From Dillenia suffruticosa (Eukaryota > Streptophyta > Magnoliopsida > Dilleniales > Dilleniaceae), in the NCBI GenBank assembly GCA_033439265.1, contig JAVTVX010000027.1, positions 7,393,001 to 7,457,000 on the forward strand: a DNA stretch of 64,000 bases, read 5' to 3'. The notes beneath the pieces were generated by a model. The model saw nothing but the letters and a program-made list of their open reading frames with translations. It searched no databases and had not been told where the DNA came from. Both the position numbers and the translations under genes were made by a program. Every line of letters begins with the position of its first letter. Positions within the stretch are counted from its first letter, which is position 1. This document shows, piece after piece, positions 37,194 to 48,764 of this stretch.

Positions 37194-39219
37194 TCATGAA
37201 ATTATATAACTTGTATAGGTAAACCATAACTTGTCTGTGGCTTTATTTGGTATGGGTTTTCTTCCAAAAAAATTCCATACACTCTCCTTTTCAGCGAAAA
37301 ATTTTCTAACCTTAGCAAAGGTTAAAATTGCATTTGTCTTTACGTCCTCCACCACCAACTCCTTGCCCTCCTTCATTTCAGTTAAAACATTAATGACTTC
37401 ACACAATTTGCCCACCTCCGCCTCCAAACCTTTGTCCCCTTTCTCCTCCTCCTCTGCTACCTTTTCCTCATCATCATTCCTTCGCTTCTTTTGAATGTTG
37501 TCTTCTTCATCCAATGATGCCTCAACCTCATCTCCAGAATTGTTGCAGAGTCTTGTTAACATAACAGAGTGCATTTGCAATAGATGAGACTGAAATGGAA
37601 TTGACTCCTCCAACATTCGAATTGACTTTTGTAAAAACATTTTCATTTCTTGTTTGGTGCAAATTTTCTACACAAATATATATACATTGTAACATTCAAA
37701 AATTGCGGGATATGATAATAACTAGTAAATTGTACCTTCGTTTCTTCTCTGGTTCTATCAGGATAATACAATTGCATTTCCTTCACTTCTTTGTTTTTTT
37801 CATCTTTTGATGACAACAAACCCTATGGAAGAATAATGCAACATATATGAATATGGAACAATAATGCAACATATATGAATTATATATGGAGACAATGCAG
37901 TTAACTTAATTAACTTACCTCTGCATGCTCAAAGACAAGCCTCCTATTTACACGCTCGCTAGTCCAATAGGCAATTGGTAGTTTGTTTTCTTCACCACCC
38001 AAATTGCCGACTCTCACCTTCTCAAAGTAAAATATCTATATATACACATAATTCATATAAAACAAATTTCAATATTTAAAAACCTTGAATTCTTATTAAT
38101 AACATTAAATTAATTTTATTCAATATTGAAATTATAATTATGAACATACCATAAGTAAGAATATATATCCACCAATTGCCCTTTTCTTCCTCTTCTCGTC
38201 TTCTCTTCCTCCTGTCTGAAGAGCTTGAAATTGGCAAATCTCATCACATAACCATTTTAATACAAAATTAGCCCAGTTATATAGACCCGCTTTATCCATA
38301 TCAATGGTTGCCTTTAGGTGTTTGGAAGAAGGGAAGACACTTGTGGTAGGACATAAAAAGCATCCGAGAAGGAAGAGCAAGAAGTGGCGTTTAAATTTTG
38401 GGGAGGAGACATCTTCCATGTGTATGTTCTCTTTCAACTCCGTATGTTTTAGTTTCGAAAAATACTTTATGATGTATGGAGACTCAACCAAAGATGAAGA
38501 GCCCCAAACTTCACGTCCAGTTGAAGTGATTCCTAGGATTCATCCTACTTCCATAGGTGTCAGTTTAAAGTTTTAGTTTGGACGAACACAAAGAAGTTTT
38601 TCCATTGGTTCGAATCTCATTATCAATTCAATTTTCGGCTTAATGTATCACAACTGAGGTTCAAGATATTGTCAAACCCTATATGTTTTATCTCTTCTTT
38701 CATCTCATGACTAAACGAAAGAATTACCTCCTTTAATTGCTTTGGAGAGCACCTCATTTGAATCGGTACCGGTGTAGGTGATGCCATTGCTCTACTTAGT
38801 GTAAGTAATTTCTTTGTTTCTTTCACTTTGTTGTAGTTGTCCCTCTCCCCTTCCTTTAATTCCGTCCATTCTTCAATACTTTGACTCTATTCTTGCAATA
38901 ATTTTTATATTATTGATAGTAACAATAATAAAATTATTAATATATGCAGACGAGATTAGATTTCATTACCTTACTCGCACGCAAGGCACTCCTCTTCTTC
39001 TTGTTCTTAGCCACTCCTTTCTTCTTCTCTTTATATCTAGAAACATAAATAACGTATATTAAATTTCTAGAATTTATAACATAAATCACTAAATCTCAAA
39101 TCAATTACTAAAAATCCCTAAATACTCTAATAACCAATAACCATAAATAAGCTCAAATAAAGGATAAATATATTGGCGGACGAACCTGCAAAAGCCTCAT
39201 TGTCGGAATAAACTTTCAT
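37194..39219 (-). pseudogene. Spliced passenger gene of the CACTA element (DUF1985-like domain, decayed)
   Basis: Read on the minus strand from the ATG at 39219. Probable exons with GT/AG borders: 39186-39219, 38970-39036 (Lys/Arg-rich, a likely nuclear signal), about 38570-38886, 38150-38560, 37919-38035, 37736-37822 and 37194-37667. The third exon has MRCSPKQLKEVI, then IKHIGFDNILNLS. The fourth has FKRHFLLFLLGCFLCPTT, then LYNWANFVLKWLCDEI and GGYIFLLM. The fifth has KLPIAYWTSERVNRRL. The last has an acidic Lys/Glu tract and a coiled coil. This pattern resembles proteins with a DUF1985-type domain often carried with Ulp1 proteases by plant transposons; the name is from memory. No Ulp1 catalytic motif is seen. 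A frameshift near 38635 and at least two stops (38545-38595) inactivate it, but most splice sites are kept. Confidence 0.6.
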
Positions 39220-42200
39220 TTGTAGTTCTGGTTTGAAATTTTCAAAATATTCAAAAATAATATCTTCAAACCTCTGCTCTTTGCCTCTCTGTTTTCAAAA
39301 AAAATCCTCGATTCTTCTTCTCTGCCCTATCCTTATCTTCACTCTTCAGTTTTCACTCTTTACTCCTATTACTTTTTTCTTCTCCTCCTCCTCGCTCGTT
39401 CTCTCTTTCTCCTCCTCCTCCCTCGTTCTCTCCCTCTCTCTGACTCAGTTCTTGCAACAAGTATTCTTCTGCAAATCTAACTTCCATAAACCATCAAAGT
39501 AAGTAATTTCATGGAGAAATGGTAGGAAATGCCGAAAAAAACTGAAATGGTGACAACATGTTACCGAGAAATGCTGAGCAATGCGGAGACATTACCATTA
39601 TTTCACCACCATTGGATGAAATGTCTTTTGCCGGATCAAATACCTATCGTTGATGGTGTTCATTGGGTGTTGTGCTTGTGGGTGTTGTGCGTTGTGCATG
39701 CTTTGGAACTCAATGTTGAAAAGACGTGTGAGTGACATGTCTCCTCTTCTGATGACTTTGAATTCCGGCCATTGGATCAAGCAAGATAATCAACAATCAA
39801 TCCTAATCGTCGATGCTTTGCCCACTAACTTACCATCCGTTACCATGACTTACCATCAATTAATACTAACCATCAACTACCATCAATTACCCCCATCCAT
39901 CAATTGCTATTGCATAATTGCATAATTGCATAATGTCTAAAACAAATATTTTAGTTTCAATTTACTATATTTAATTACTATATCTATGTAATACTATAAT
40001 TTGTTTAATTTTATATTTTATATTTAAATAAAAGTATATTTATGTAATTATAATTACTATATCATTAATCTACTATATGAAAATAATAATAATGTTAAGG
40101 TTAAGTGAGGAAAGTAGAAATGAATTGGACAACTACAATGTACACCAAACATTGCTCTATTAGTGTAATTTACAATATTTGATATTTAATGATTAAATAA
40201 TACTACATTTATTATTATTAACTATTTTTTAATACTATATTTATTTAATAATAAATTACAAAAAAAGTTTATCCAATTATGAACATGACAATTACTAATT
40301 ATGAAGATGACAATTATTAAGACAACCAAATAAATCGAGTTTGATTGAATGCCAAATTATAATAGTCTGTTTACAAACCAAAAACTTTTTAAAGAGCAAA
40401 ATGTGGCTACAAATACTTTGTACTTATTTAATCTTAACTTTCTGATATATTGATATGGACAAAGCTTCTTGGCGTGAATATTGGCGCCAACACAATATTT
40501 TCTTCTTTTTCTATTTCTTTTTTTTGGTCAAAAAATCAAATCAAAAATCACAATTTATTTCATATGTCATTTCATTCATTTATTTGACATATACAAATAC
40601 TTCTCTAATATTTCTATCTTTGCTTCTACAAAACAGAAAAAATGGAGAGGTCATGGATATATTCTAAATCAAGAGATAGTGATGAATATATTGGCGGGTT
40701 AATACATTTCTTGAATTCGCATCGGCAAATATTCAATCTATGGATAGCAAGATATCATGTAACAAGTGATAAAGCATAGTAACAAATTATAAGTACCAAA
40801 TCCCCAAATTGCATTGTATCAAATCTTGAAATTTTAAATATACTATTACTTTAGATAATGATATATTATCTATTACATAATTTATTAAGAATATTATATA
40901 ATATAATATTAATTAGTATCAATTTCCGCCGGAATTTTTTTCAAAATTAAAGAAAAAATCTTAATTATCAACCGCAAACCAATCGATAACTCTATATATA
41001 CACGTTACTAATATTACTACATGTTACTATATATTACAATCTATTACTATTTATTACAATCTGTTACTATATACTATCTTATATTACAAGGTTACTATGT
41101 GTTACTATATATTACAATATATTATAATCTATGGTATATTTTTTAATTACAATTACTATATACTTAGTATTAAATAACTATAACTATTACATAGTAGTAT
41201 TACATACTACTATATATTATTATATATTAATATATATTACCATACTAGGTTATATTTGTTGGAGTGTCAATATATTATTATCTATTACTCTATATTACTA
41301 TTACTCGTATATTACTATTTTATTACATAATCTTGTTCTAGTATATTAGTACTTTTTTAATTACAATTACTATTTTATTATAAATTACTATTAAATTATT
41401 AATATATACGATTATTATAAATACATTTAATCTAACATTGGCATATTACTTCTATTACCGATTTTATATAATAAGTTACATAAATAAGAGTAATATTTAA
41501 ACAAAATATCTTATCATCATATTATATGAATCAATAAAATTTCAAAGAAAAATGAAGGAATTCTTATTATTTATTCACATTATATAATTTTATATAAATT
41601 TCAAATTAAACGAATGACAACATTAATATTAATTTCAATCTCGATATTCATTTTTACTTTAAAGATAGTGTATTAATTAATTAATTAAGAAAATTATTCA
41701 ACATCATTGAACTCGATATAAATATATTCTATATATTTCTTTAATTTAATTTACATGTAATTTCATTTAATTTGGTTCATAAACATATATTTTGAATAGA
41801 TGAAGATTTTTTAGATATGTGTTATCAGTTTTATTTAATTGTTATTTGCAATTATGCATACTAATCAGTGGTAATGAAGTAGTAGCAATTAAGTCATGAT
41901 AAAATCTAATTTAAAAAGAATTTAATAATAAATTTTAGATTGAGTAACTTTTTCACTATTCTAAGTTCTTGACATGAAATTGAAAATTATATAAAATTAA
42001 TATATAATAAATCTTACCGATTTAAAAATATGACAAAAAGAAATATATGAAAGAAGAAAAAGACAGTGGTAAAAATTTTAATTTAAGAAAGGCGGTAAGA
42101 AGTGCAGAAAAAAGACAGGTATAGAAAAAAAAGAGCGGTACAAAATGGCGCGCTTTGTAATTGGATTCTAATCCAAAAATATTATATTAAATATGAAGTA

Positions 42201-43150
42201 TTTCTTTCCTCAAAACTCCTCAAAACTCTTACTCTGAAAGTATCTGCTCTGCAAACCACCGTAACTATGGAACGAACTGAACGCCGGATGAATATTGTTA
42301 CTTAGCATGAAGAATCACAACAATCCCAACAACAAGTTCAATATGAAGAAACTCAATATTGTGAAAATGTTACTCCATGTATTATTTTAATTTGAAATTT
42401 GACATTATCATGGTATCAACTAACAACTCATATTTATTTTTTCAATAGTTGTGAAGAAATGTAGAAATCCAACACGCTGTCAAGATGTTTGGAACTTAGA
42501 AAAAAAACAACGTATACCGGTTGAAATGAACGAATTAAATCACAATAACGTATGCTGCCATGACGAATGAAGAGGTCCAAGTTAATCCTACGGGTAATAT
42601 TTTCTTTTATAACCATTCTTTATATTCTTTATAATGTTACTACATGATTGTATTAACTTTACTTTTTTATTCATTTTTTTATTGACAGGAAGAAAATTTG
42701 ACATAAACTTGTTGCTCACTGCTTTGCTTAGTTTTGAAAATATGGTGGGATTGTGACCTCTAAATTGTAATGGTAATATTTTTTGTGATAGAATGAACGT
42801 TTTTTGTTTCATTTTAGGTTTCACTAAGAGATGTTTTTTGTTTCATTTTTGTTTTACCCTCTTACTATTAGTACAAGACAGACATATTATTGTGGAACAT
42901 GAATCTTTCTTTTCTCTTGGTCTTACATCTATTACTCAATGTAATGTACTACTCAATCTTGGTATGTTAATACAATTCTGTTTAAATTTATAATATTTTT
43001 GTAATTCTTTTATACACACTTAAATCATGTGTCATGTGGTGGTGATGACTAATTTTATATCATTACATTATTTAATTTGATAATAATCAAGATGTATTTA
43101 TTTTAATAATAATATTTTTAAAATAAAAAATAACGAAATAATCGCTCTGA
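39220..43150. other. CACTA internal AT-rich region
   Basis: Starts with a CT-rich stretch (39330-39440) that would be the promoter or leader side of the minus-strand gene. A block of TACCAT(C/G)A(A/C)T motifs lies at 39825-39905. GTTACTATATATTAC-type low-complexity repeats fill about 41000-41350. The rest is AT-rich without recognisable genes; no transposase core was found in any frame. Confidence 0.5.
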
Positions 43151-43185
43151 CATGCATGGTATTTTCTTATGCCCGGCATGCATGC

Positions 43186-43356
43186 TCGGGCCCCTGTGAG
43201 GCATATGCTTACGCTCGTCCATCATGCGAGGGCCCTTGTGAGGTGTATGCTTGAGCCCTTATTGCGTCCGTCCGCCCCTGTGAGGCATATGCTTGCACCC
43301 TTCTTACGCCTGTCTGGCCCTGTGAGGCGTATGCTTGCGCCCTTCTTGCGCCTGTC
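43186..43356 (+). repeat. 42-bp GC-rich minisatellite, four copies
   Basis: The unit is GGCCCCTGTGAGGCATATGC followed by TTGCGCCCTTCTTGCGCCTGTC, in four copies of 42-43 bp with a few substitutions. It is far more GC-rich than its surroundings and lies directly before the right subterminal repeats. The two overlapping minus-strand frames here are translations of the repeat. Confidence 0.85.
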
Positions 43357-43369
43357 CATGAAGTAATTC

Positions 43370-44745
43370 CAGTAACCCATAGTAACACATAGTAAGACAT
43401 GGTAAGCGACGGTAACCGATAAAAGTAGTAACATTTTATAACATATGGTAACTGATAATAGATCAATAACATTTCTCAACTCAATCGTAACCCGATAATT
43501 AAAGTAGCAATATCCAATAACACATGATAAACGATATTAAAATCAGTAACTTATCATAACCATAACCTATCAAAAAAGTAGTAACACATAGTAACACAAC
43601 GTAACACATAGTATGGTAACACAAAATAACACATAGTAACTGTATTTTGTCACTCAATGCTAACTACGTTTCGTAACACTTTTCACCCGTCAATATTTGG
43701 TACCATTTTATAACTCAATAGTAACTGATCATAAAAAACTAATTTTACTAATACTTTTCTATCGTCAATATTTTATGACATTTTGTAATTTAATAACAAC
43801 CGACGTTAAAATCAAAAATTTTACTAACACTGTTCTACGGTCAACAACCATTTTGTAACTCAGTGGTAACCGATGATGAAGTAGTAAGATCTCCTAACAC
43901 ATGATAAGTGACTATAAAACCACCAATTTGACTGATACTTTTTTACCGTGGACATTATGTATAATTTCATTACTGAATAGTAACCGTCAATATTTAGTAT
44001 AATTTTGTAACTTATTGGTAAGTGTCAATATTTTCTAACATTTTCTATCTCATTAGCAATCGATACTAATGCTAGTAACATATGGTAACACATAGTAACT
44101 AACCATAAAACCACAAATTTTACTAACATTTTGCACTGTCAACATTTTGTATCATGTGATAACACATGGTGACTGTAACACAGGGTAACATATGATAACA
44201 TATAGTAACGACGGTGAAGTCACTAATTCTACTAGCATTTTCTAATGTCAATATGTTGTGACATTTTGTCACTCAACAGTAATCGATTATAAAAATTAGT
44301 AACGTCTCGTAACACTTTTCTATTATCCACATATTACATAATTTTGTAACTCAATAGTATCCAATCATACAACACTAATTTTTCTAATACTTTTCTACCG
44401 TCAACATTTTGTAACATTTTGTAACTCAATGGTAACCGATGATGGAGTAGTAACATCTCCTAACACATGATAAGTGACTATACAAACCACTAATTTTACT
44501 AACACTTTCCTACCGTTGACAATTTGTATAATTTTGTAACTCAATAGTAACCATCAATATTTGGTACAATTTTCTAACACATTTCTAGCCATTAACATTT
44601 TCTAATATTTTTTATCTCAATTGCAACCGAAGATAAATATAGTAATATATGGTAACACATGGTAACCATCACAAATTTTATCATCTGATAACACATGGTA
44701 ACTGACGATACATCACTAGTTTTGCCAACTCTATCCTTCCGTCAG
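43370..44745 (+). repeat. CACTA right subterminal GTAAC-rich higher-order repeat
   Basis: Dense GTAACACAT, GGTAAC, CATTTTGTAACTCAA and ACCGTCAAC motifs. A long block beginning near 43853 (GTAACTCAGTGGTAACCGAT, then CTCCTAACACATGATAAGTG) returns near 44413 in nearly the same order, giving a period of about 560 bp; an earlier partial unit precedes it. It is distinct in sequence from the left subterminal repeat but similar in period. Confidence 0.75.
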
Positions 44746-44914
44746 TATACATATGTGACATGCTCCAACAGTAGTCCATAGCGTCACGATATATCTATCC
44801 CGACTGGTGTATACCCAACTGAATGTGCTTCCGTTGGAGAAAGTATTGTTGACGGATTTGATGAGTTATACAGACGGTTTTTGACTATCACCTCAACGCT
44901 CTAATTTTGTAGTA

Positions 44915-45336
44915 CCTTAACTTCAATAACTTCTCGGTTACACCTTGTGGCCTCATTGTAGAACACACGATATGAAACTCTTTAAGATACTTGTTGGGAT
45001 CTTCTCTTGCAAGTCCATCAAATTTAGGAAGCAAATGAACAAGCCCAGATTTCAATTCAAATGGAGTTTCAATTTTAGAAAGATTAATGCACAGAGATTG
45101 TTGGTTAACATAGGGTGTAGCTAACTCCCTTAATGTTTTTTGTGCAGCCATGTTTTCATCTTTAATGTGTTACTCCTCGCTGTCAATTGTTTGATCCCGC
45201 AAATTCTTGTCCAAAGTGAGTTCAAGCATGAAGATGTAAGTTGTTTTGTTTGTTTGGTCTCTTTCGTAAGTCTCTGAACTATTTTCTCAATCTCCAGGTC
45301 AAACACAGGTTCACTTGTATGAGAAGAATGAGGCAT
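44915..45336 (-). pseudogene. gypsy gag, N-terminal part right of the CACTA insertion
   Basis: 45130-45336 gives an N-terminus MPHSSHTSEPVFDLEIEK. After a frameshift, 44888-45151 gives MAAQKTLRELATPYVNQQSL, PFELKSGLVHLLPKFDG and LKEFHIVCSTMRPQGVTE, the start of Athila-type gag. The frame enters the CACTA terminal repeat after LLKLR and stops. The gag continues at 31660 on the other side of the CACTA element. Confidence 0.88.
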
Positions 45337-45389
45337 AAACCAAAAAAGTGAAAGTAAAACTTAAAAAAAAATGAATCATTTTATACCGT

Positions 45390-45407
45390 TCTCCAAAAAC
45401 GGTGTCA
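45390..45407 (-). other. gypsy primer-binding site
   Basis: On the minus strand, 5 bases inside the 5' LTR, TGACACCGTTTTTGGAGA. It differs from the Asp-tRNA type PBS used by Athila elements (TGGCGCCGTTGCCGGGGA, from memory) at six places, five of them transitions. Position and similarity together support it and the orientation. Confidence 0.7.
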
Positions 45408-45412
45408 AAATT

Positions 45413-46789
45413 TGATAGGCGTCAAACCAATAAAAATAAAAATACTTAGTTCACAAAATATGAGTTTAGGGTGAGTTTAGGGTGAGAGGGTCATATTCTC
45501 ACGAAAACCACAGATTTATCTCTTTTAAGAAAAGTATTGGGGGTTAAGAAATTATCTAGACTAACAAAATCAATAAAATTAACTAAAACAAGACAATTAA
45601 ATAATACCGATTAAAAGAAAAAATATCCATGAGAATAAAATTTAACCAAAAGAATTATTTCTACCTTAATGTATTTGATTGATCATTGATACAAAAAATT
45701 ACTCAACATTATATAAATAAATTGGTTTTAGCCGTTAAATATCACGAAATGATCAGTCTCTCCTTACTTTTTCGGTAATTAAGATATCATCATTAGTTAT
45801 TTCCATAATCTAAAAACAAGTTAAGAGACTCTTGTTGGATTTAGTATTTCAGTAGTATTAAGATTTAGAGAAATCCAATTCTAATTAACAAATTCCAATA
45901 TGAATTTATTAATTAGTGTTAAACTATTTTAGAGTTATCAAATATAGACTTCTATTTAATAAACATAAAACAATTATAAATATTAAGTATAAAGATTAAA
46001 TAAATACTTACAAATATTGAGTCATTAATCTTAATTATATCTCACAATCTTCATTTATCAAGATTTCAACAACCGTTTGACTAAAAAATTAATTTATAAA
46101 TAAAGTATGATATAAGCAAAACTCACAAAATAATGTTATTGCTGCCGGAAAAATTGAAAAAGAGTGTTGGGAGTGCAAGGCTGCGTGACCTAGGGTGCTA
46201 TTTTCCCAAAAATATATATATGCTAGAAAGACAAGAATTCCTCCGTATGTGACTACCAGCCGCTTCCTCCAAGAATATGGTAGGGTTCCCATTTTTCCTT
46301 AACTACCAAAAGAAAAATATTCTAATTGATTTGACAAGAAAAATAAACTTCTTAAAATATAATATTTTAAGAGATTTCAAATAAAGGAAATTTTTAAAAG
46401 GTAAAATATCTTAAAATTCCAAAAATTTCTATCCCTAACTATTAGGAATAAAACAAAATTTTCAAAACCTTCAATGTTTTCAAATCCATCTCAATTTTTT
46501 TCTTGAATGTGCAATTAGGAAAAAAAAAAACTTACTGCAGTGAATCTTCAATAAAAAATCTTGCATTGTCCTTTGAAATTAATGTGCCCACGCTGCATAA
46601 TCAGTGTTGCTGTCTGTCCCAATTTTTATTCCTTGCATGAAAAACTCCAATTTGGTCCATTTTTCTCCACTTTTCTCCATGAATGTCTTCCGTCAATTCT
46701 ATCATATCAAACACAATAAATTAGTGTAATATTTACTTAAAAATAATATAAAATCAATCACAAATATTATAGTCATTTAAACCCTATCA
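45413..46789 (-). repeat. Athila-like 5' LTR
   Basis: Partner of 20864-22298. It has about 35 extra bases near 46140-46180 (TTGCTGCCGG and following) and lacks about 100 bp present in the other copy. Ends are TGATAGGG...CGCCTATCA on the minus strand. Confidence 0.9.
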
Positions 46790-48087
46790 TAGGCAATTAA
46801 TGATTAATTGTTGATAGTTGTTATTAATTGATATTAGTATTTGATTATCTAATTAATAAATGTTGCTATTCATATAAATGACACAAGTTTCTATTAATTA
46901 AATTTGTTTTATTTTTTATAATATTTATTTTCATAATTTTATTTATTGAAATACAATATAATATCCATATTTTCTAAAAATTAATTAATTCAAATACGTA
47001 TTATAACAAAGAATTGACACAAATCATAAAACATCCAAGACTTTATATGAAAAGGATATATTTTTCTAACTACATAAAAAAGGTAATCAATTAATAAAAA
47101 TATGTACCATCATAATAATTTAAATATAAAAACTTAAACAAATTCTAAAGCAATAATTTACTTTCTTGTCTGGTTTTAGTTGTTATTAATATAACAAAAG
47201 TAAAATAATAAAAAGAATATTCAAAAATAACTTTTGAAGAGTCAAAAGTTATTTTGGATAACTAATAACCTTTTTGCATTTTTTTGGGATTATTATTTGG
47301 GATTTCATCGGCTATCAACGGGGTTACCAAATAACATTTTTAATCATTGAAAAATCCAACAATCAAAATCACCTCTAACAATTATATAGAAGGGAAGTCC
47401 CAAATTCCCTTCTACACTAGCCAATTTGTAAAATTTTTTGGAGTTAATAAAACGTCATTTAAACAAAAAATGAAGCATCTAAAATCAAAAATTAAACTAG
47501 TATTGTCTTTGAATCATTAATTCTAAAATAATACCAAATTTTAAGTTCTTTTAAGTTTTTCCCCTTCAGAAGAAATTTCTTCGGTTGTATTGACAAGGCG
47601 AAAAAAAAGAAAAAAAAAAGACATACAATTGACAACATTTCCATAACCATCATGATGAATTTAGGCAAGTTGTTGCATAATAACCTTTATATAGAAAATA
47701 ATACTTGTATTATCCATACTACTATTACGATATAAAACTCGGGTAGTTATGAATTATGTTGCACAGAAACGGAAATAGATGAAAAAAAAAACATTTTATA
47801 AGAATATAGAAAAAAGAAAATGTGGGGAAACATGCAAAAATACAAAATATAATAATTTTTATGTAAATATTAATTATTTTATGAAAATAACATAATAATA
47901 ATCTTTTATAATAAAAAATCTAAAATAATCAAATATGTAACTATTATTCATAAGGTAAATAATATAAAAAATAAAAATTATAGTTAAATAAGAAAATAAT
48001 TCATTAAATATGAAAAATATATAAAAAATTTTATGTAAAGATTAATTAATTTAATATGTTGAAACGTTTCAAAAATAAAAAAGAGGA
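46790..48087. other. intergenic DNA
   Basis: Very AT-rich. No gene, tRNA or recognisable element. Confidence 0.5.
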
Positions 48088-48095
48088 ATTTTTGT

Positions 48096-48756
48096 TAAGG
48101 GTGTCAATCGTGTTGGGTTGTTTCTAATCGGGTTGTGTTGTATTCGTATTTCGTATCAAAAGTCCAAACCCAAACATAACCCATTTAGCTATCTTGTCGT
48201 GTTACATTTGACCCATTTATAATCATGTCATGTCGTATTTACTTGCTTAACCCATTTAATTTGTTACCAAGTTAAAACAATCTACTCCACATGTTAATCT
48301 CATGTCATGTCATGTCATGTTTGCATGGTTAACTCATTTAATTTGTCACCAAGTTAAATTAACTCATTCAACCCGTTAATCTGCCAATCTATTTTAGCAT
48401 GATTTTTAAATTCAACAAAATTCTAAGTGTAAAATATCTATAAATAAAAATATCACATCACTAATCATATTATCACATCCTTTACAATAGCAGAATACCT
48501 AAAATATTTTATTTGTTACATAATTTTATTGAGTCAAACATATTGACCCATTAATTTGACACGAAACGACTCGTTTAATTTTTACTAAGTGATCTATTTA
48601 ACCCAGTAAATCGACACAACATGACCCATTTCTAAATGGATTGTAACCATGTCAATCTGTTTATGATCCGAAATAGAATCATATCTACCCAAATCCTCTA
48701 ATTTCGCGTCGTGCTCATGTCGTGATAACATGTCATGCCAAAAATTGCCACCCCTA
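48096..48756. mobile_element. hAT-type MITE or deletion derivative
   Basis: Left end TAAGGGTGTCAATCG; right end, read inward, TAGGGGTGGCAATTT. Flanks ATTTTTGT (48088-48095) and ATTTCTAT (48757-48764) agree at six of eight positions. Subterminal parts carry repeated (G)GGTTG, CATGTCATGTC and CGTGTTG-type motifs. There is no coding capacity. It belongs to the class of TAGGGGTG-ended hAT non-autonomous elements. Confidence 0.8.
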
Positions 48757-48764
48757 ATTTCTAT

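Larger units (their letters stand above)
31677..44914. mobile_element. CACTA-like DNA transposon inserted in gypsy gag
   Basis: The ends are inverted repeats of 27 bp with two mismatches: the left begins TACTGCAAAATTAGAGC and the right, read inward, TACTACAAAATTAGAGC. Both sides carry the 3-bp duplication CCT (31674-31676 and 44915-44917). ACTACAAAA-type termini with 3-bp duplications are the CACTA (En/Spm) signature; here the first base is T where the family has C. Outside the ends the host gag reads on (LLKLR on the right, VFPFSL on the left). Inside are long subterminal repeats, a spliced decayed gene on the minus strand, a decayed frame on the plus strand and no recognisable TNPD/TNP2 transposase, so the element is non-autonomous. 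Confidence 0.85.
20864..46789 (-). mobile_element. Ty3/gypsy (Athila-like) retrotransposon split by a CACTA element
   Basis: Long direct repeats of 1435 bp (left) and 1377 bp (right) bound the element, each with TGATAG...CTATCA ends. On the minus strand the order is LTR, PBS, gag, protease, RT, RNase H, integrase, a further downstream frame, LTR, which is the gypsy order with an Athila-style extra 3' region. Removing the 13.2 kb CACTA insertion leaves about 12.7 kb, the usual Athila range. Frames are all broken. The flanking 5-mers (TCGGT on the left, TAGGC on the right) do not make a clear duplication. Confidence 0.88.

Noticed and set aside
43186-43356. CRISPR-like direct repeats
   Set aside because: Tandem copies without unique spacers, in a plant nuclear transposon.
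43169-43479. Three overlapping frames at the 42-bp repeats
   Set aside because: Repetitive peptides from the minisatellite in several frames at once.
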